Shown piece after piece: positions 36,954-46,588 of a stretch of 64,000 nucleotides of DNA. The notes beneath the pieces are model-generated. The model had not been told where the DNA came from, did not search any database, and saw only the letters and a program-made list of their open reading frames with translations. Source of the stretch: Aurantiacibacter arachoides. GTDB lineage: Bacteria; Pseudomonadota; Alphaproteobacteria; Sphingomonadales; Sphingomonadaceae. Where the stretch lies: the NCBI RefSeq assembly GCF_009827335.1, contig NZ_WTYH01000001.1, positions 2,703,501-2,767,500 of the forward strand, read 5' to 3'. The number at the start of each line of letters is the position of its first letter. Position 1 is the first letter of the stretch. A program made the position numbers and the translations under genes.

Positions 36954-37985
36954 ATGCTCTATCGCCTGCTGCGCCCCGCCGTCTTCGCGCTCGAACCCGA
37001 ACGCGCGCACAGGCTGGCGATTCACGCCCTGCGCCTGGCCCCGGCGGGACAGCATGCGGTGCAGGACGGCCCTCTCGGCACCCGGGTGGCCGGATTGGCC
37101 CTTCCCAATCCGCTGGGCGTGGCAGCCGGGTTCGACAAGGATGCAGAGGTGCCCGACGCCCTGCTGGGGCGCGGGTTCGGCCATGTCGAGGTCGGCTCGA
37201 TCACGCCGCTGCCACAGGCGGGAAATCTCCGCCCGCGCCTGTTCCGGCTGGCCGAGGATCGCGGCGTCATCAATCGAATGGGGTTCAACAATGCCGGCGC
37301 CGAACTGGCCCACGCCCGGTTGCGGACGCGGATGGGCAGACCTGGTGTGCTGGGAATAAACATCGGCGCCAACAAGGATTCCGACGATCGCGTGGCCGAT
37401 TACGCGCTGATGGCCGAGGTCATGGCCCCGCTCGCCACCTATCTCACCGTCAACGTGTCCAGCCCCAACACGCCGGGCCTGCGCGCGTTGCAGGACGAGG
37501 GGGCGCTGGCTGGCCTGCTCGACGCGGTGCTCGATGCGCGGGGCGAAGGCGGGCCGCCGGTGTTCCTCAAGGTCGCGCCCGATCTCGAACCTGCCGACAT
37601 CGACGCCATCGCCCGCATCGCCATCGACAGGGGGCTGGGCGCGCTCGTCGTGGCCAACACCACCATTGCGCGGCCGCCGCTGCGATCGCGCCATGCGGGG
37701 GAGGCGGGCGGCCTGTCCGGGGCGCCGCTCAAGACCAAGGCGCTGCAGATCTTGCGCGATTTTCGCCGGGCCACGGGCGGCGCGATCCCGCTGGTGGGCG
37801 TGGGCGGTATCGCCACGGCAGAAGACGCCTGGCAGCGCATCCGTGCAGGGGCGAGCCTCGTCCAGCTCTACAGCGCGATGATCTATGCCGGCCCCGGCAT
37901 CGCCCGCGACATCACCCGCGGACTGGAGCGTCTGATGGTGCGCGATGGCTTTGCCTCGATTGCCGAAGCGGTCGGAAGCGAATAG
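36954..37985 (+). CDS. pyrD: Dihydroorotate dehydrogenase (quinone), class 2
   Basis: Membrane-associated flavoenzyme of pyrimidine synthesis that oxidises dihydroorotate to orotate with quinone. The 343-residue product has the class 2 N-terminal helices (MLYRLLRPAVFALEPERAHRLAI), GVAAGFDKDAEV, NRMGFNNAG, the catalytic serine in TVNVSSPNTPGLR, ANTTIARP and the FMN phosphate-binding GVGGIATAEDAW. The frame is open for 95 codons upstream without family similarity, so ATG 36954 is the start. The ggt gene follows by 5 nt. Confidence 0.95.
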   Translation: MLYRLLRPAVFALEPERAHRLAIHALRLAPAGQHAVQDGPLGTRVAGLALPNPLGVAAGFDKDAEVPDALLGRGFGHVEVGSITPLPQAGNLRPRLFRLAEDRGVINRMGFNNAGAELAHARLRTRMGRPGVLGINIGANKDSDDRVADYALMAEVMAPLATYLTVNVSSPNTPGLRALQDEGALAGLLDAVLDARGEGGPPVFLKVAPDLEPADIDAIARIAIDRGLGALVVANTTIARPPLRSRHAGEAGGLSGAPLKTKALQILRDFRRATGGAIPLVGVGGIATAEDAWQRIRAGASLVQLYSAMIYAGPGIARDITRGLERLMVRDGFASIAEAVGSE

Positions 37986-37990
37986 CAGGC

Positions 37991-39721
37991 ATGGCCATGA
38001 TGCCGCGCCTTTCCGCTTTCGTCCTTGCTCCGCTGCTGCTGGGTGCCTGCACCACGATCCCTGGCGAATCGCCCGCCCGGACTGCCGGGCCTGACACGCT
38101 CGCCACGGGAATGGTCAGCGCCGCGGACCCGCGTGCGGCTGCGGCGGGAGCGCAGATATTGCGGCAGGGCGGCAGCGCGACCGATGCGGCCATCGCGGTG
38201 ATGCTGGCCCTGACCGTGGTCGAACCGCAGAGTTCGGGCATCGGCGGAGGCGGCTTCTACGTCCATGCCGCGCCCGATGGCACCGTGGAGACGATCGACG
38301 GGCGCGAAACGGCACCCGCCGAGGCCGGGCCGGGCTGGTTCCTCGGCCCCGATGGCGCGCCGATGCCTTTCATGGACGCGGTGATCGGCGGCCGCTCGGT
38401 CGGCGTGCCGGGCAACATCGCCCTGGCTGCGCTCGCGCACCGCGATCACGGTGTGCTGCCCTGGGCCGACCTGTTCGCCCCTGCCATCGCGCTGGCCCGC
38501 GAGGGCTGGTCGCTGAGCCAGCGTGGCGCCGAATTCGCCGCCAATGCGCGCAATCGTTCCGCGCACGAGGCGGCAGGACGGGCGCTGTTCTTCGATGCCG
38601 ATGGCACGGTGCGGCCCGTGGGTACGCGGCTGACCAACCCGGCGCTCGCCGATACGCTGCAGGCCATCGCCGCGGGCGGCCCGCGGGCCTTTTACCGCGA
38701 TCGCGCCGAGGCGCTGGCCCAGCATGTCGCCGCCGCGACGCCGGGGGAGGCGGCGATGCGCGCCGCGGACCTGCAGGATTATGCGGCCGCCGAGCGCGAG
38801 CCGCTGTGTGGCACATACCGGCGCTACCGCATCTGCGGCATGGGCCCGCCGTCTTCCGGCGCGACGACGGTGCTGGCCATTCTCGGCCAGCTCGAACGCT
38901 TCGACATGGCGGCGCTGGGTCCGCAATCGGCGACCGCCTGGCACCTGTTCGCGGAAAGCCAGCGCCTCGCCTATGCCGACCGTGAGCTCTACCTGGCCGA
39001 CAGCGATTTCGTCTCCGTGCCCGCCGCAGCGCTGGTGGACCCGGATTACCTCGCCACGCGCAGCCAATTGTTGAGCGTCGACAATCGCATGGCGAGCGTT
39101 GCAGCGGGGCGGCCGGGCGTGCCGCAGGCCTGCGCCGGCTGCGCCGCCGACGGGGACGAACCGCCGGAAAACGGCACGAGCCATTTCGCCGTAGTCGATG
39201 CCGGCGGCAACGCCGTCTCCTACACCTCCACCATCGAGGGGCCGTTCGGGTCGGGCCTGATGTTCGGCGGGTTCTACCTCAACAACGAATTGACCGATTT
39301 CAGCTTCTCGCCCCAGCGCGACGGCGTACCCGTGGCCAACCGGGTCGAAGGCGGCAAGCGGCCGCGGTCCTCGATGGCGCCAACGATGGTGTTCGCGCCC
39401 GATGGCCGGCTGGTGCTGGCCATCGGCGCGGCGGGCGGGGCCACCATCCCGGTGCAGGTGTCCAAGGCGCTGATCGGCTACATCGACTGGGGTTTGAGCG
39501 CGCAGGACGCGATCGCCCTGCCGCTGCTGTTTTCCCCCGGTGATGGCGTCACGCTGGAACAGGGCAGCACGCTCGTCACACTGCGTCCCGCGCTGGAGGC
39601 CTTGGGCCACCCGGTGGCGGTGCGCGACCTGCCGCTCAAGGCCAATGCCGTCGAATGGCGCGACGGGCGATGGATCGGCGCCTTCGATCCGCGCAGCGAG
39701 GGTGCGGCAGTCGCGCCCTGA
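37991..39721 (+). CDS. ggt: Gamma-glutamyltransferase, lipoprotein-type
   Basis: Autoprocessing enzyme that hydrolyses or transfers the gamma-glutamyl group of glutathione. The 576-residue precursor has a signal with lipobox LLLGAC, so it is probably lipidated rather than free in the periplasm. The processing nucleophile is the Thr in NGTSHFAVVDAGG (near residue 396), and the substrate motifs SSGIGGGGFYV, RETAP and KRPRSSMAPT are present. ATG 37991, 37997 and 38000 are all possible starts; the later pair is better spaced from AGCAGG. It lies 5 nt after pyrD and is presumably cotranscribed. Confidence 0.9.
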   Translation: MAMMPRLSAFVLAPLLLGACTTIPGESPARTAGPDTLATGMVSAADPRAAAAGAQILRQGGSATDAAIAVMLALTVVEPQSSGIGGGGFYVHAAPDGTVETIDGRETAPAEAGPGWFLGPDGAPMPFMDAVIGGRSVGVPGNIALAALAHRDHGVLPWADLFAPAIALAREGWSLSQRGAEFAANARNRSAHEAAGRALFFDADGTVRPVGTRLTNPALADTLQAIAAGGPRAFYRDRAEALAQHVAAATPGEAAMRAADLQDYAAAEREPLCGTYRRYRICGMGPPSSGATTVLAILGQLERFDMAALGPQSATAWHLFAESQRLAYADRELYLADSDFVSVPAAALVDPDYLATRSQLLSVDNRMASVAAGRPGVPQACAGCAADGDEPPENGTSHFAVVDAGGNAVSYTSTIEGPFGSGLMFGGFYLNNELTDFSFSPQRDGVPVANRVEGGKRPRSSMAPTMVFAPDGRLVLAIGAAGGATIPVQVSKALIGYIDWGLSAQDAIALPLLFSPGDGVTLEQGSTLVTLRPALEALGHPVAVRDLPLKANAVEWRDGRWIGAFDPRSEGAAVAP

Positions 39722-39800
39722 CACGCCCCCTTGCTCCGCGCCAGCGGGCGGCCTAGGTCGCTAACCCAAGGCAGGTCGCCAATAAAAACCGCCTGGGAGA

Positions 39801-41606
39801 ATGTTCCACGTGCAGTTGAGCGAAATCGACACCGCGCAAAACCTCGTTGCATTGTTCCTGCAACGCGCGGACCAGCAGGGCGACAGGCCCTTCCTCACCG
39901 CCAAGATCGACGGCACATGGACGCCGATGTCCTATGCCGAGGCCGCGCGGCAGGTGTGCATCCTTGCCGAGAACCTGCGCGCCATGGGACTGAAGGACGG
40001 CGATCGCGTGGTGATCGTGGCGGAGAACCGGCCCGAATGGTGCATCGCCGACCTGGCCATCATGGCAGCGGGGCTCGTCTCCACGCCCGCCTACACCACC
40101 AATACCGAAGGCGATCACTGCCACATCCTGAACGATTCGGGCGCCTGCGCCGCGATCGTATCCAATGCCAAGCTTGCTCGCGTGCTGCTTCCGGCGATCA
40201 TGAAGACTGGCAAGGCGCGCCACGTGGTGGTGATGGAGGGCGTTTCCACCGCCCAGTCCGGCGCCTACGATCTGCACCGCTGGGACACGATGATCAGCGG
40301 CGATGCCGAGGCCGCGCGCCACGCCGTCGACGCACGCATTGCCGGCATCGGCCGTGAGGACATGGCCTGCATCATCTACACCAGCGGCACCAGCGGCGCG
40401 CCGCGCGGCGTCATGCTGCCCCACCGCGCGATCCTGCACAATGCCGGGGCGGCGGCTTACGTCCTGAGCGAGGAGTTCGGCTGGGGCGAGGAGCGGTTCC
40501 TGTCGTTCCTGCCGCTCAGCCACGCCATGGAACATTCCGCCGGGCTCTATCTGCCCATCGGCCTTGGCGCCGACATCTGGTTCGCCGAGGGGCTCGACAA
40601 GCTTTCCAGCAACCTGGAGGAAGCCCAGCCGACCTTCATGATCGTCGTCCCGCGCCTGTTCGAGGTTCTGCGCGAGAAGATGATCAAGACCATCGCCAAG
40701 CAGGGCAAGCTGGCCAATTTCCTGCTGGGGCGCGCGCTGAGCCTGGGGGAGAAGCAGGTCGCGGGGCACGATGGCCTGCTCACCCGGCCCGACCAGTGGC
40801 TGCTGTCCGCAACGCTGCGCCCGAAAATCCGCCAGCGGTTCGGCGGCCGGATCAAGGCGCTGGTTTCTGGCGGGGCGCCGCTCAACCCCGAGGTCGGCGG
40901 GTTCTTTTCCGCCATGGGGCTGACCATGCTGCAGGGCTACGGCCAGACCGAGAGCGCCCCCGTCATCAGCGTCAACCTGCCGTCTGTCGGCATCAAGCTC
41001 GATACCGTCGGCCCGCCGTTGCGCGGGGTGGACGTCCGCATTGCCGAGGATGGCGAGATCCTGGTGCGCGGCGACCTGGTGATGCTGGGATACTGGGGCC
41101 GGCCCGAGGATACCGAGCGCGCGTTGGAGGGCGGCTGGCTGCACACGGGCGACGTGGGCCATATCGACGACAAGGGCCGCATCAAGATCACCGATCGCAA
41201 GAAGGACATCATCGTCAACGACAAGGGTGACAACGTCGCACCGCAGAAGCTGGAAGGGATGCTGACCCTGCAGCCCGAGATCGCCCAGGCCATGGTCGCT
41301 GGCGACAAGCGGCCCTACATGGTCGCCCTGCTGGTGCCCGATTGCGAATGGGCCCACCAGTGGGCGATGGACAATGGCGAGAAGTTCGACATGGCATCGC
41401 TGCAAGGCCTGCCCGCCTTCCGCAGCGCAATGAAGGCCGCCGTCGACCGCACCAATGCCGAGCTTTCGGTGATCGAGAAGATCCGCAAGTTCACCCTCGC
41501 CGACGAGCCGTTCAGTGTCGAGAACAACATGATGACCCCGACGCTGAAGATCCGCCGCCCGTTCATCAAGGCACAGTACGGCGACAAGCTGGACGCGCTC
41601 TACTAG
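39801..41606 (+). CDS. Long-chain fatty acid-CoA ligase (AMP-forming)
   Basis: Adenylate-forming ligase, 601 residues, of the large acyl-CoA synthetase group (FadD15/ACSBG-like). It shows the AMP-binding P-loop ACIIYTSGTSGAPRGVMLPH, GYGQTESAP, the HTGDVGHIDDKGRIKITDRKKD motif region and the closing NMMTPTLKIRR. GGGAGA touches the ATG at 39801 but is ideally spaced (9 nt) for an in-frame GTG at 39810, which may be the true start. It activates fatty acids for degradation or lipid synthesis. The gene stands alone between ggt and the convergent antiporter gene. Confidence 0.9.
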   Translation: MFHVQLSEIDTAQNLVALFLQRADQQGDRPFLTAKIDGTWTPMSYAEAARQVCILAENLRAMGLKDGDRVVIVAENRPEWCIADLAIMAAGLVSTPAYTTNTEGDHCHILNDSGACAAIVSNAKLARVLLPAIMKTGKARHVVVMEGVSTAQSGAYDLHRWDTMISGDAEAARHAVDARIAGIGREDMACIIYTSGTSGAPRGVMLPHRAILHNAGAAAYVLSEEFGWGEERFLSFLPLSHAMEHSAGLYLPIGLGADIWFAEGLDKLSSNLEEAQPTFMIVVPRLFEVLREKMIKTIAKQGKLANFLLGRALSLGEKQVAGHDGLLTRPDQWLLSATLRPKIRQRFGGRIKALVSGGAPLNPEVGGFFSAMGLTMLQGYGQTESAPVISVNLPSVGIKLDTVGPPLRGVDVRIAEDGEILVRGDLVMLGYWGRPEDTERALEGGWLHTGDVGHIDDKGRIKITDRKKDIIVNDKGDNVAPQKLEGMLTLQPEIAQAMVAGDKRPYMVALLVPDCEWAHQWAMDNGEKFDMASLQGLPAFRSAMKAAVDRTNAELSVIEKIRKFTLADEPFSVENNMMTPTLKIRRPFIKAQYGDKLDALY

Positions 41607-41609
41607 GCG

Positions 41610-42692
41610 TCACGGAATGATCGTGATGAACAGGTAGCTGGCGAAGATCACCAGGTGGATGACGCCGTGCACGATGGTCGTGCGCCCGGTCGACAGCGTC
41701 AGCGTCGCCACCAGCAGGGTCAGCGCCAGCAGCACGGTAGAGCGCATCGACAGTCCGAGCTCCAGATCGAGCCCCATGGCCAGCGCGGCGATGGCGACGG
41801 CGGGGATGGTCAGGCCGATGGTCGCCAGCGCCGATCCCAGCGCCAAGTTGAGGCTCGTCTGCACCCGGTTCTGGCGCGCCGCTGACAGCGCGGCAAAGCC
41901 TTCGGGCGCAAGGACGAGGGACGCGATGATGACGCCAACCAGCGCCTGGGGCGCCCCGATCGCGCCCACGGCATCCTCGATCGAGGATGACAGCATTTTT
42001 GCCAGCAGCACGACCGCGACCAGGGTGACGACCAGAATGGCCGCCGATACGCCGACCAGATTGCGCGGCACGGCGACGTGAACCACTGCGTCGGCGGCCG
42101 GATCGGCATAGAGGAAATGATCGCGGTGGCGGATGGTCTGCGCCATCACGAACGTGCCGTAGACCACCAGGGAAATCACGGCGACGAAGATCAACTGGCT
42201 GTCGGTATAGAACGGCCCGCGCTCGCTCACGGTGAAGTTGGGCAGGATCAGCGTCAGCACCGCCAAGGTGGACAGCATGGCCAGCCCCACGCTGACGCCC
42301 GATTGCGTATAGCCCTGCTCGTAATGGCGCCCTCCGCCGACCAGCAGGCACACCCCGACGATGGCATTGATGGTAATCATGATCGCCGCGATCAGCGTAT
42401 CGCGGGCCAGCGTCTGCGCGCCCGACCCCTCGCCCAGCATGATCGAGACGATCAGCGAGGTTTCGATGATGGTGACCGCCAGGGCCAGCACCAGCGTTCC
42501 GAAGGGTTCTCCCAGGTAATGCGCCAGCACCTCTGCGTGATAGACCGATGCAAGGATCGCACCGCCCAGCAGCACGCCCAGCAGGCCGGCGACGAGCAGG
42601 CTCGATGGCTCTCCAACCAGCAGACCGGCCATCGCCAGTCCCGGGGCGATGATGGTCCACAGCGGGGGTCGGCGTGTTTGGGGGTCCGGCAT
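41610..42692 (-). CDS. Ca2+/H+ (cation/proton) antiporter, ChaA-like
   Basis: A 360-residue CaCA-superfamily exchanger with about eleven membrane helices in two inverted repeats. The two conserved alpha-repeat segments are visible: GEPFGTLVLALAVTIIETSLI and APEGFAALSAARQNRVQTSLNLALGSALATIGLTIP, each with the ion-coordinating Glu. Family members export calcium, sodium or potassium against protons. The start MPDPQTRRPPL is the first ATG with a suitable family N-terminus. It converges on the ligase gene with a 3-nt gap. Confidence 0.9.
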   Translation of the reverse strand: MPDPQTRRPPLWTIIAPGLAMAGLLVGEPSSLLVAGLLGVLLGGAILASVYHAEVLAHYLGEPFGTLVLALAVTIIETSLIVSIMLGEGSGAQTLARDTLIAAIMITINAIVGVCLLVGGGRHYEQGYTQSGVSVGLAMLSTLAVLTLILPNFTVSERGPFYTDSQLIFVAVISLVVYGTFVMAQTIRHRDHFLYADPAADAVVHVAVPRNLVGVSAAILVVTLVAVVLLAKMLSSSIEDAVGAIGAPQALVGVIIASLVLAPEGFAALSAARQNRVQTSLNLALGSALATIGLTIPAVAIAALAMGLDLELGLSMRSTVLLALTLLVATLTLSTGRTTIVHGVIHLVIFASYLFITIIP

Positions 42693-42759
42693 GCCCGCTA
42701 GATAGCGGGTCGCACCGCCGCGCCAAGCGATGATGTGGGCAAAACGCCCAGATCGCGCG

Positions 42760-43287
42760 TCAATCCAGCGCTTCGAGCACCCGTTCCGGATAGAACACCG
42801 GCTCCCGCCGCGACCAGGCAGGCGCTGTGGCGGCGGCTTCGCTCAGGGATTGCAACAGCATCTTGCGCCGGCAGGGGCGGATGTGCGGCAGCGCGGCGGC
42901 GCCGCAGAACGCTGCCGGCAGGTATGGCCGGGCGTGCGCGCCCAGCAGCCGTTCGTAGAGGAAGCGGAAGGCGGAAAAGCCGTCGAGCTGCTCCTGCGCC
43001 AGATCCTGCGCAGCGATGCGCACGAGCGTGCCCAGATACAGCTCCAGCCCGTCACCGCCGCCATCGCAGGCGATCAGGCCGCGCAATTGCTTGAGTTCGC
43101 GGTAGGCGAGATACTGGGAGCGGATGGCGCGCTGGTCCTCGGCGCTGCGGCTCCAGCTCTTGAAGGCGTCCCCGCGGCCCAGCGCAATGTCCAGCCCGCG
43201 CTCGATGAACGCGCGCTCTGCCTGGGTGAACCCGGCGAACTCGCGCATTTCGGAAATCGTCAGCGAAGCGGTTTGCAATGTCGCCAT
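42760..43287 (-). CDS. Conserved hypothetical protein, 175 residues
   Basis: Unrecognised soluble protein. Helical composition (MREFAGFTQAERAFIERGLDIAL; YLAYRELKQLRGLIACDGGG), with a Cys-rich middle (AFCGAAALPHIRPCRRK) and an Arg-rich C-terminus. No signal peptide or membrane segment. AGGAG eight bases before ATG 43287 is a strong ribosome-binding site and fixes the start; a longer frame upstream is unsupported. It follows the thiSG gene by 76 nt on the same strand. Confidence 0.68.
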   Translation of the reverse strand: MATLQTASLTISEMREFAGFTQAERAFIERGLDIALGRGDAFKSWSRSAEDQRAIRSQYLAYRELKQLRGLIACDGGGDGLELYLGTLVRIAAQDLAQEQLDGFSAFRFLYERLLGAHARPYLPAAFCGAAALPHIRPCRRKMLLQSLSEAAATAPAWSRREPVFYPERVLEALD

Positions 43288-43363
43288 GATCGAAGCTCCT
43301 ACCCTGTGCAGGACGCCATCATGCGCGCGCATGGTTAATTTTGCGTTCGCCAGCTGGGGCTGG

Positions 43364-44359
43364 CTAGATCAGGCCCGCCAGGGGGCTGCTGGGATCGGCA
43401 TACCGGCGCCGCCCCATCCGGCCCGAAAGGTAGGCGAGGCGCCCGGCCTCCACCGCCAGTCGCATCGCGCGGGCCATGCGAACAGGGTCCTTGGCCTCGG
43501 CGATGGCGGTGTTCATCAACACGCCGTCGCAGCCCAGCTCCATCGCCACCGCCGCGTCGCTGGCCGTGCCAACGCCCGCATCGACGAGGACGGGCACCGT
43601 CGCGCCCTCCACGATCAGGCGGATGGTCACCTGGTTCTGGATCCCCAACCCGCTGCCGATGGGCGCGCCCAGCGGCATGATCGCCACCGCGCCTGCCTCT
43701 TCCAGCTGCTTCGCCGCGATCGGATCGTCGGTGCAATAGACCATGGGCTTGAACCCCTCGCCGCTGAGCACCTCGCAGGCCTTCAGCGTCTCGCGCATAT
43801 CAGGGTAGAGCGTCTTCGCCTCGCCCAGCACCTCCAGCTTCACCAGGTCCCAGCCGCCCGCCTCGCGCGCCAGCCGCAGCGTGCGGATCGCCTCGTCGGC
43901 GGTGAAGCAGCCCGCCGTGTTGGGAAGGTAGGTGACCTTGGCGGGATCGATATGATCCATCAGCACTGGCTGGCTGGGATCGGAAATATTCACCCGGCGC
44001 ACCGCCACGGTGACGATCTCGGCACCCGCCGCTGCCACGGCGGCGGCGTTCTGGGCGAAATCCCTGTACTTGCCGGTGCCCACGATCAGCCGGCTGGTGA
44101 ACCGATGCCCTGCAACTTCCCAGCTGTCGTCCGCGTCCTCGCCCGAACCGCCACCGACGAAGTGCACGATCTCCAGGCTGTCGCCGTCCGCCAGTGCGAC
44201 CTGTTCCAGCGTGGAGCGGGCGGCAATCGCGCCGTTGTGCTCCACGGCGACCTTTGCCGGCGTCAGGCCAAGCTCGCGAACGAGCGCGGCGATGGTGGCG
44301 GCGGCGGTGCGGCGGGTCTCGCCATTGACGGTGAGGGAAAGCTGATCCGGCATAGCCAT
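43364..44359 (-). CDS. thiSG: Fused ThiS sulfur carrier-ThiG thiazole synthase
   Basis: A single 331-residue polypeptide combining two thiamine-pathway proteins. Residues 1-71 form a ThiS-like ubiquitin fold ([12 protein letters not shown]...[18 protein letters not shown]), and residues 78-331 a complete ThiG ([13 protein letters not shown], the Schiff-base Lys region [47 protein letters not shown]). Free ThiS must end in Gly-Gly to be thiocarboxylated; here GGG is followed by [11 protein letters not shown] and ThiG. Either cleavage occurs or sulfur transfer works differently. It lies 15 nt downstream of merC, with no room for a TPP riboswitch. Confidence 0.92.
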   Translation of the reverse strand: MAMPDQLSLTVNGETRRTAAATIAALVRELGLTPAKVAVEHNGAIAARSTLEQVALADGDSLEIVHFVGGGSGEDADDSWEVAGHRFTSRLIVGTGKYRDFAQNAAAVAAAGAEIVTVAVRRVNISDPSQPVLMDHIDPAKVTYLPNTAGCFTADEAIRTLRLAREAGGWDLVKLEVLGEAKTLYPDMRETLKACEVLSGEGFKPMVYCTDDPIAAKQLEEAGAVAIMPLGAPIGSGLGIQNQVTIRLIVEGATVPVLVDAGVGTASDAAVAMELGCDGVLMNTAIAEAKDPVRMARAMRLAVEAGRLAYLSGRMGRRRYADPSSPLAGLI

Positions 44360-44374
44360 GCCAGATAGCGCGGA

Positions 44375-44752
44375 TCAGGCGTGACGCAAGTTCAGCAGGT
44401 GCCCGCCGGTGACCAGCACCACGCCGATGATCGTCAGCACCGCTTCGTGTGCGCCGTGCCCGGCGGCAAGCGCGCCGCCCATGAAGGTAAGGCCGGTCAT
44501 CGCCACCACGAACGGCGCGGCGCGGCGATGCCGCAAGGCACCAAGGCCGATGGCAACACCCGCGATCAGAGTCGCCAGTGCCAGCCCGACCTTGTGGATC
44601 GCCGGATCGAGCAGGAAGCTTGCCCCCATGCCCAGCCCGGCGACCAGCACCAGGGTGCCCACGCAATGCAGCAGGCAAAGCGCCGACAATATCATGCCGG
44701 CGCGATCGAGCTTGCCGCGAATCCAGGGTGCGATCTGCGCCATACGGATCAT
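44375..44752 (-). CDS. MerC-family small membrane protein
   Basis: A 125-residue inner-membrane protein with four helices and the MerC-type Cys-containing segment LSALCLLHCVGTLVLVAG. MerC proteins import Hg2+, but chromosomal homologues in sphingomonads are often linked to metal homeostasis instead; no mer gene is near. ATG 44752 or 44743 can be the start. It is 15 nt upstream of thiSG and probably shares its transcript. It diverges from ctaA with a 114-nt gap. Confidence 0.8.
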   Translation of the reverse strand: MIRMAQIAPWIRGKLDRAGMILSALCLLHCVGTLVLVAGLGMGASFLLDPAIHKVGLALATLIAGVAIGLGALRHRRAAPFVVAMTGLTFMGGALAAGHGAHEAVLTIIGVVLVTGGHLLNLRHA

Positions 44753-44866
44753 GTATGTGATGCTGTAACATTGCGCAAGAGGCGGATGCCCGGGTTTTTC
44801 TTTGGTGACCTCACCCCGGTCCATTAGCACCTTGCGATTGTCCCGGATTTCGGCGAATTCGCGCCC

Positions 44867-45940
44867 ATGTCTGCCCTGCCGACCGCCAGCGACACCGCGA
44901 ATCGCGAAAGGCCGCGTTCCATAGCCGTGTGGCTGTTCGTCTGCGCCGTGCTGGTCCTGACGATGGTGGCAGTCGGCGGTATCACCCGGCTGACCGAGAG
45001 CGGCCTTTCGATCACCCAATGGAAACCGATAACCGGCGCGATCCCGCCGCTGTCACAGGCCGACTGGCAGGCCGAATTCGATCTCTACAAGGCCACCGGC
45101 GAATACCGCAACGTGACCGGGCCCGCGGGGATGGACCTGGATGCCTTCAAGTTCATCTTCTTCTGGGAGTGGTTTCACCGCTTTCTGGGTCGGCTGCTCG
45201 GCCTCGCCTTCGCGCTGCCGCTGGCGTGGTTCTGGGTTCGCCGCGCCATTCCGGCAGGCTACACGCCGCGCCTCGTCGCGCTGCTGGCGCTGGGCGGTCT
45301 GCAGGGCGCGTTCGGCTGGTTCATGGTGCGCTCCGGCCTGTCGGGCGAGATGACCGATGTTTCGCACTTCTGGCTGTCCATCCACCTTCTCACCGCGCTG
45401 TTCACGCTGGCGGGGCTGGTGTGGACGGCACTGGACCTGCGGCAACACGCGCAAGGCCGGACCGCGCCCTCCCGGCTGACGCGCGCAAGCCTGTGGGTCG
45501 CGGCAATCCTGTTCGTGCAACTGTTGCTGGGCGCGTGGGTCGCCGGGTTGAATGCCGGGCTGGTGTCCGACACTTGGCCGCTGATGTTCGGTCGGCTGGT
45601 GCCCGAAGCGAACTGGGCGAACGGCGTGGCCTGGACGTTCCTGCACGATCCGTTCTGGCTGCATTTCCTCCACCGCTGGTGGGCCTTCGTGGCGGCGGCG
45701 GCGCTGGTGGTGCTCGCCCGCCGGGTCAGACCGCTTGAGCGGCGCGCGTCGATCGCCATCAACGCCATGGTCGGCACGCAGATCCTGCTCGGCATCGCTA
45801 CCGTGATGAGCGGCGTTGCGCTGTGGCTGGCCGTGGCGCACCAGCTGGTCGGCGCGCTGCTGGTGGCGAGCTTTGCCTGGGGCGCCCATGTCGTGGGGCG
45901 CAGAGAGCCTGAATTTCCCCGCGCCGAAACCAGTCACTGA
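44867..45940 (+). CDS. ctaA: Heme A synthase (COX15/CtaA)
   Basis: Membrane monooxygenase that converts heme O to heme A for cytochrome c oxidase. The 357-residue product has eight membrane helices and the COX15 signatures VGGITRLTESGLSITQWKP, FIFFWEWFHRFLGRLLG, SHFWLSIHLLTALF, DTWPLM and HFLHRWWAF, with the heme-ligating histidines. It is the long proteobacterial/mitochondrial type. The other heme A and oxidase genes are not in the window. It diverges from merC. Confidence 0.95.
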   Translation: MSALPTASDTANRERPRSIAVWLFVCAVLVLTMVAVGGITRLTESGLSITQWKPITGAIPPLSQADWQAEFDLYKATGEYRNVTGPAGMDLDAFKFIFFWEWFHRFLGRLLGLAFALPLAWFWVRRAIPAGYTPRLVALLALGGLQGAFGWFMVRSGLSGEMTDVSHFWLSIHLLTALFTLAGLVWTALDLRQHAQGRTAPSRLTRASLWVAAILFVQLLLGAWVAGLNAGLVSDTWPLMFGRLVPEANWANGVAWTFLHDPFWLHFLHRWWAFVAAAALVVLARRVRPLERRASIAINAMVGTQILLGIATVMSGVALWLAVAHQLVGALLVASFAWGAHVVGRREPEFPRAETSH

Positions 45941-45995
45941 CACGGTCGCTCAAGCGGAGGTATTATTTTACCTTGTCGCAGATGGGCGGATTTGC

Positions 45996-46024
45996 TTGAC
46001 TTGGCGGGCATCAGCGGACAAATG
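45996..46024 (+). promoter_or_regulatory. Candidate promoter of rplM-rpsI
   Basis: TTGACT (45996-46001) is 17 nt from CAAATG (46019-46024), in the 168-nt gap after ctaA and about 85 nt before the rplM ATG. The minus-35 is excellent and the minus-10 weak. The position fits the leader length of ribosomal protein operons. Confidence 0.45.
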
Positions 46025-46108
46025 CGCGCCTTCGCTGCTGCCAGGCTGACATATGCCAGTTTCCTGCCGCCGCGGTCTTTCGACACGAATACACAGGAAT
46101 ATCCAGCC

Positions 46109-46588
46109 ATGAAGGCGCTCAGCAAGGTGACCCGGTCGATCAAGCCGGCCGAGGTCGAGAAGAAGTGGCACATCGTCGATGCAGAGGGCCTCGTTGTCGG
46201 CCGTCTCGCCACGATCGTCGCCAACATCCTGCGCGGCAAGCACAAGCCGACTTACACCCCGCACGTTGATTGCGGCGACCATGTCGTCATCGTCAACGCG
46301 GACAAAGTGCGCTTCACCGGCAACAAGGCTGCCAAGAAGCACTACTACAAGCACACCGGCTTTGCCGGCGGCATCAAAGACATCACCGCCGACAAGGTGC
46401 TGGCCGGTCGTTTCCCGGAACGCGTGATTGAGAAGGCTGTCGAGCGGATGGTTCCGCGCGGGCCGCTGGGCCGCGCGCAGATGAGGGCGCTCCACCTGTA
46501 CAATGGCACCGAGCATCCGCATGCCGGGCAGCAGCCCGAGGTGCTCGACGTCGCCTCGATGAACCGCAAGAACAAGGTTTCCGCATAA
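46109..46588 (+). CDS. rplM: 50S ribosomal protein L13
   Basis: Large-subunit ribosomal protein of 159 residues. Family motifs are [53 protein letters not shown] and [15 protein letters not shown]. The ATG at 46109 is preceded by AGGA about ten bases upstream; the open frame continues 39 codons further up without similarity. The stop overlaps the rpsI ATG by one nucleotide, the standard L13-S9 operon. Confidence 0.98.
   Translation: MKALSKVTRSIKPAEVEKKWHIVDAEGLVVGRLATIVANILRGKHKPTYTPHVDCGDHVVIVNADKVRFTGNKAAKKHYYKHTGFAGGIKDITADKVLAGRFPERVIEKAVERMVPRGPLGRAQMRALHLYNGTEHPHAGQQPEVLDVASMNRKNKVSA

Noticed and set aside
36917..37990. An open frame continuous with ggt that runs through all of pyrD
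   Set aside because: Its product over pyrD is Arg/Pro-rich and resembles no family; pyrD in the other frame is complete, so ggt starts at 37991-38000.
44360..44374. A TPP riboswitch before thiSG
   Set aside because: Only 15 nt separate merC and thiSG, too short for the aptamer, and I saw no THI-box motif upstream of merC.
44753..44800. Imperfect TGTTAC...CACA symmetry upstream of merC that recalls a Zur or Fur site
   Set aside because: Too few matching positions and no regulator gene nearby; chance is as likely.
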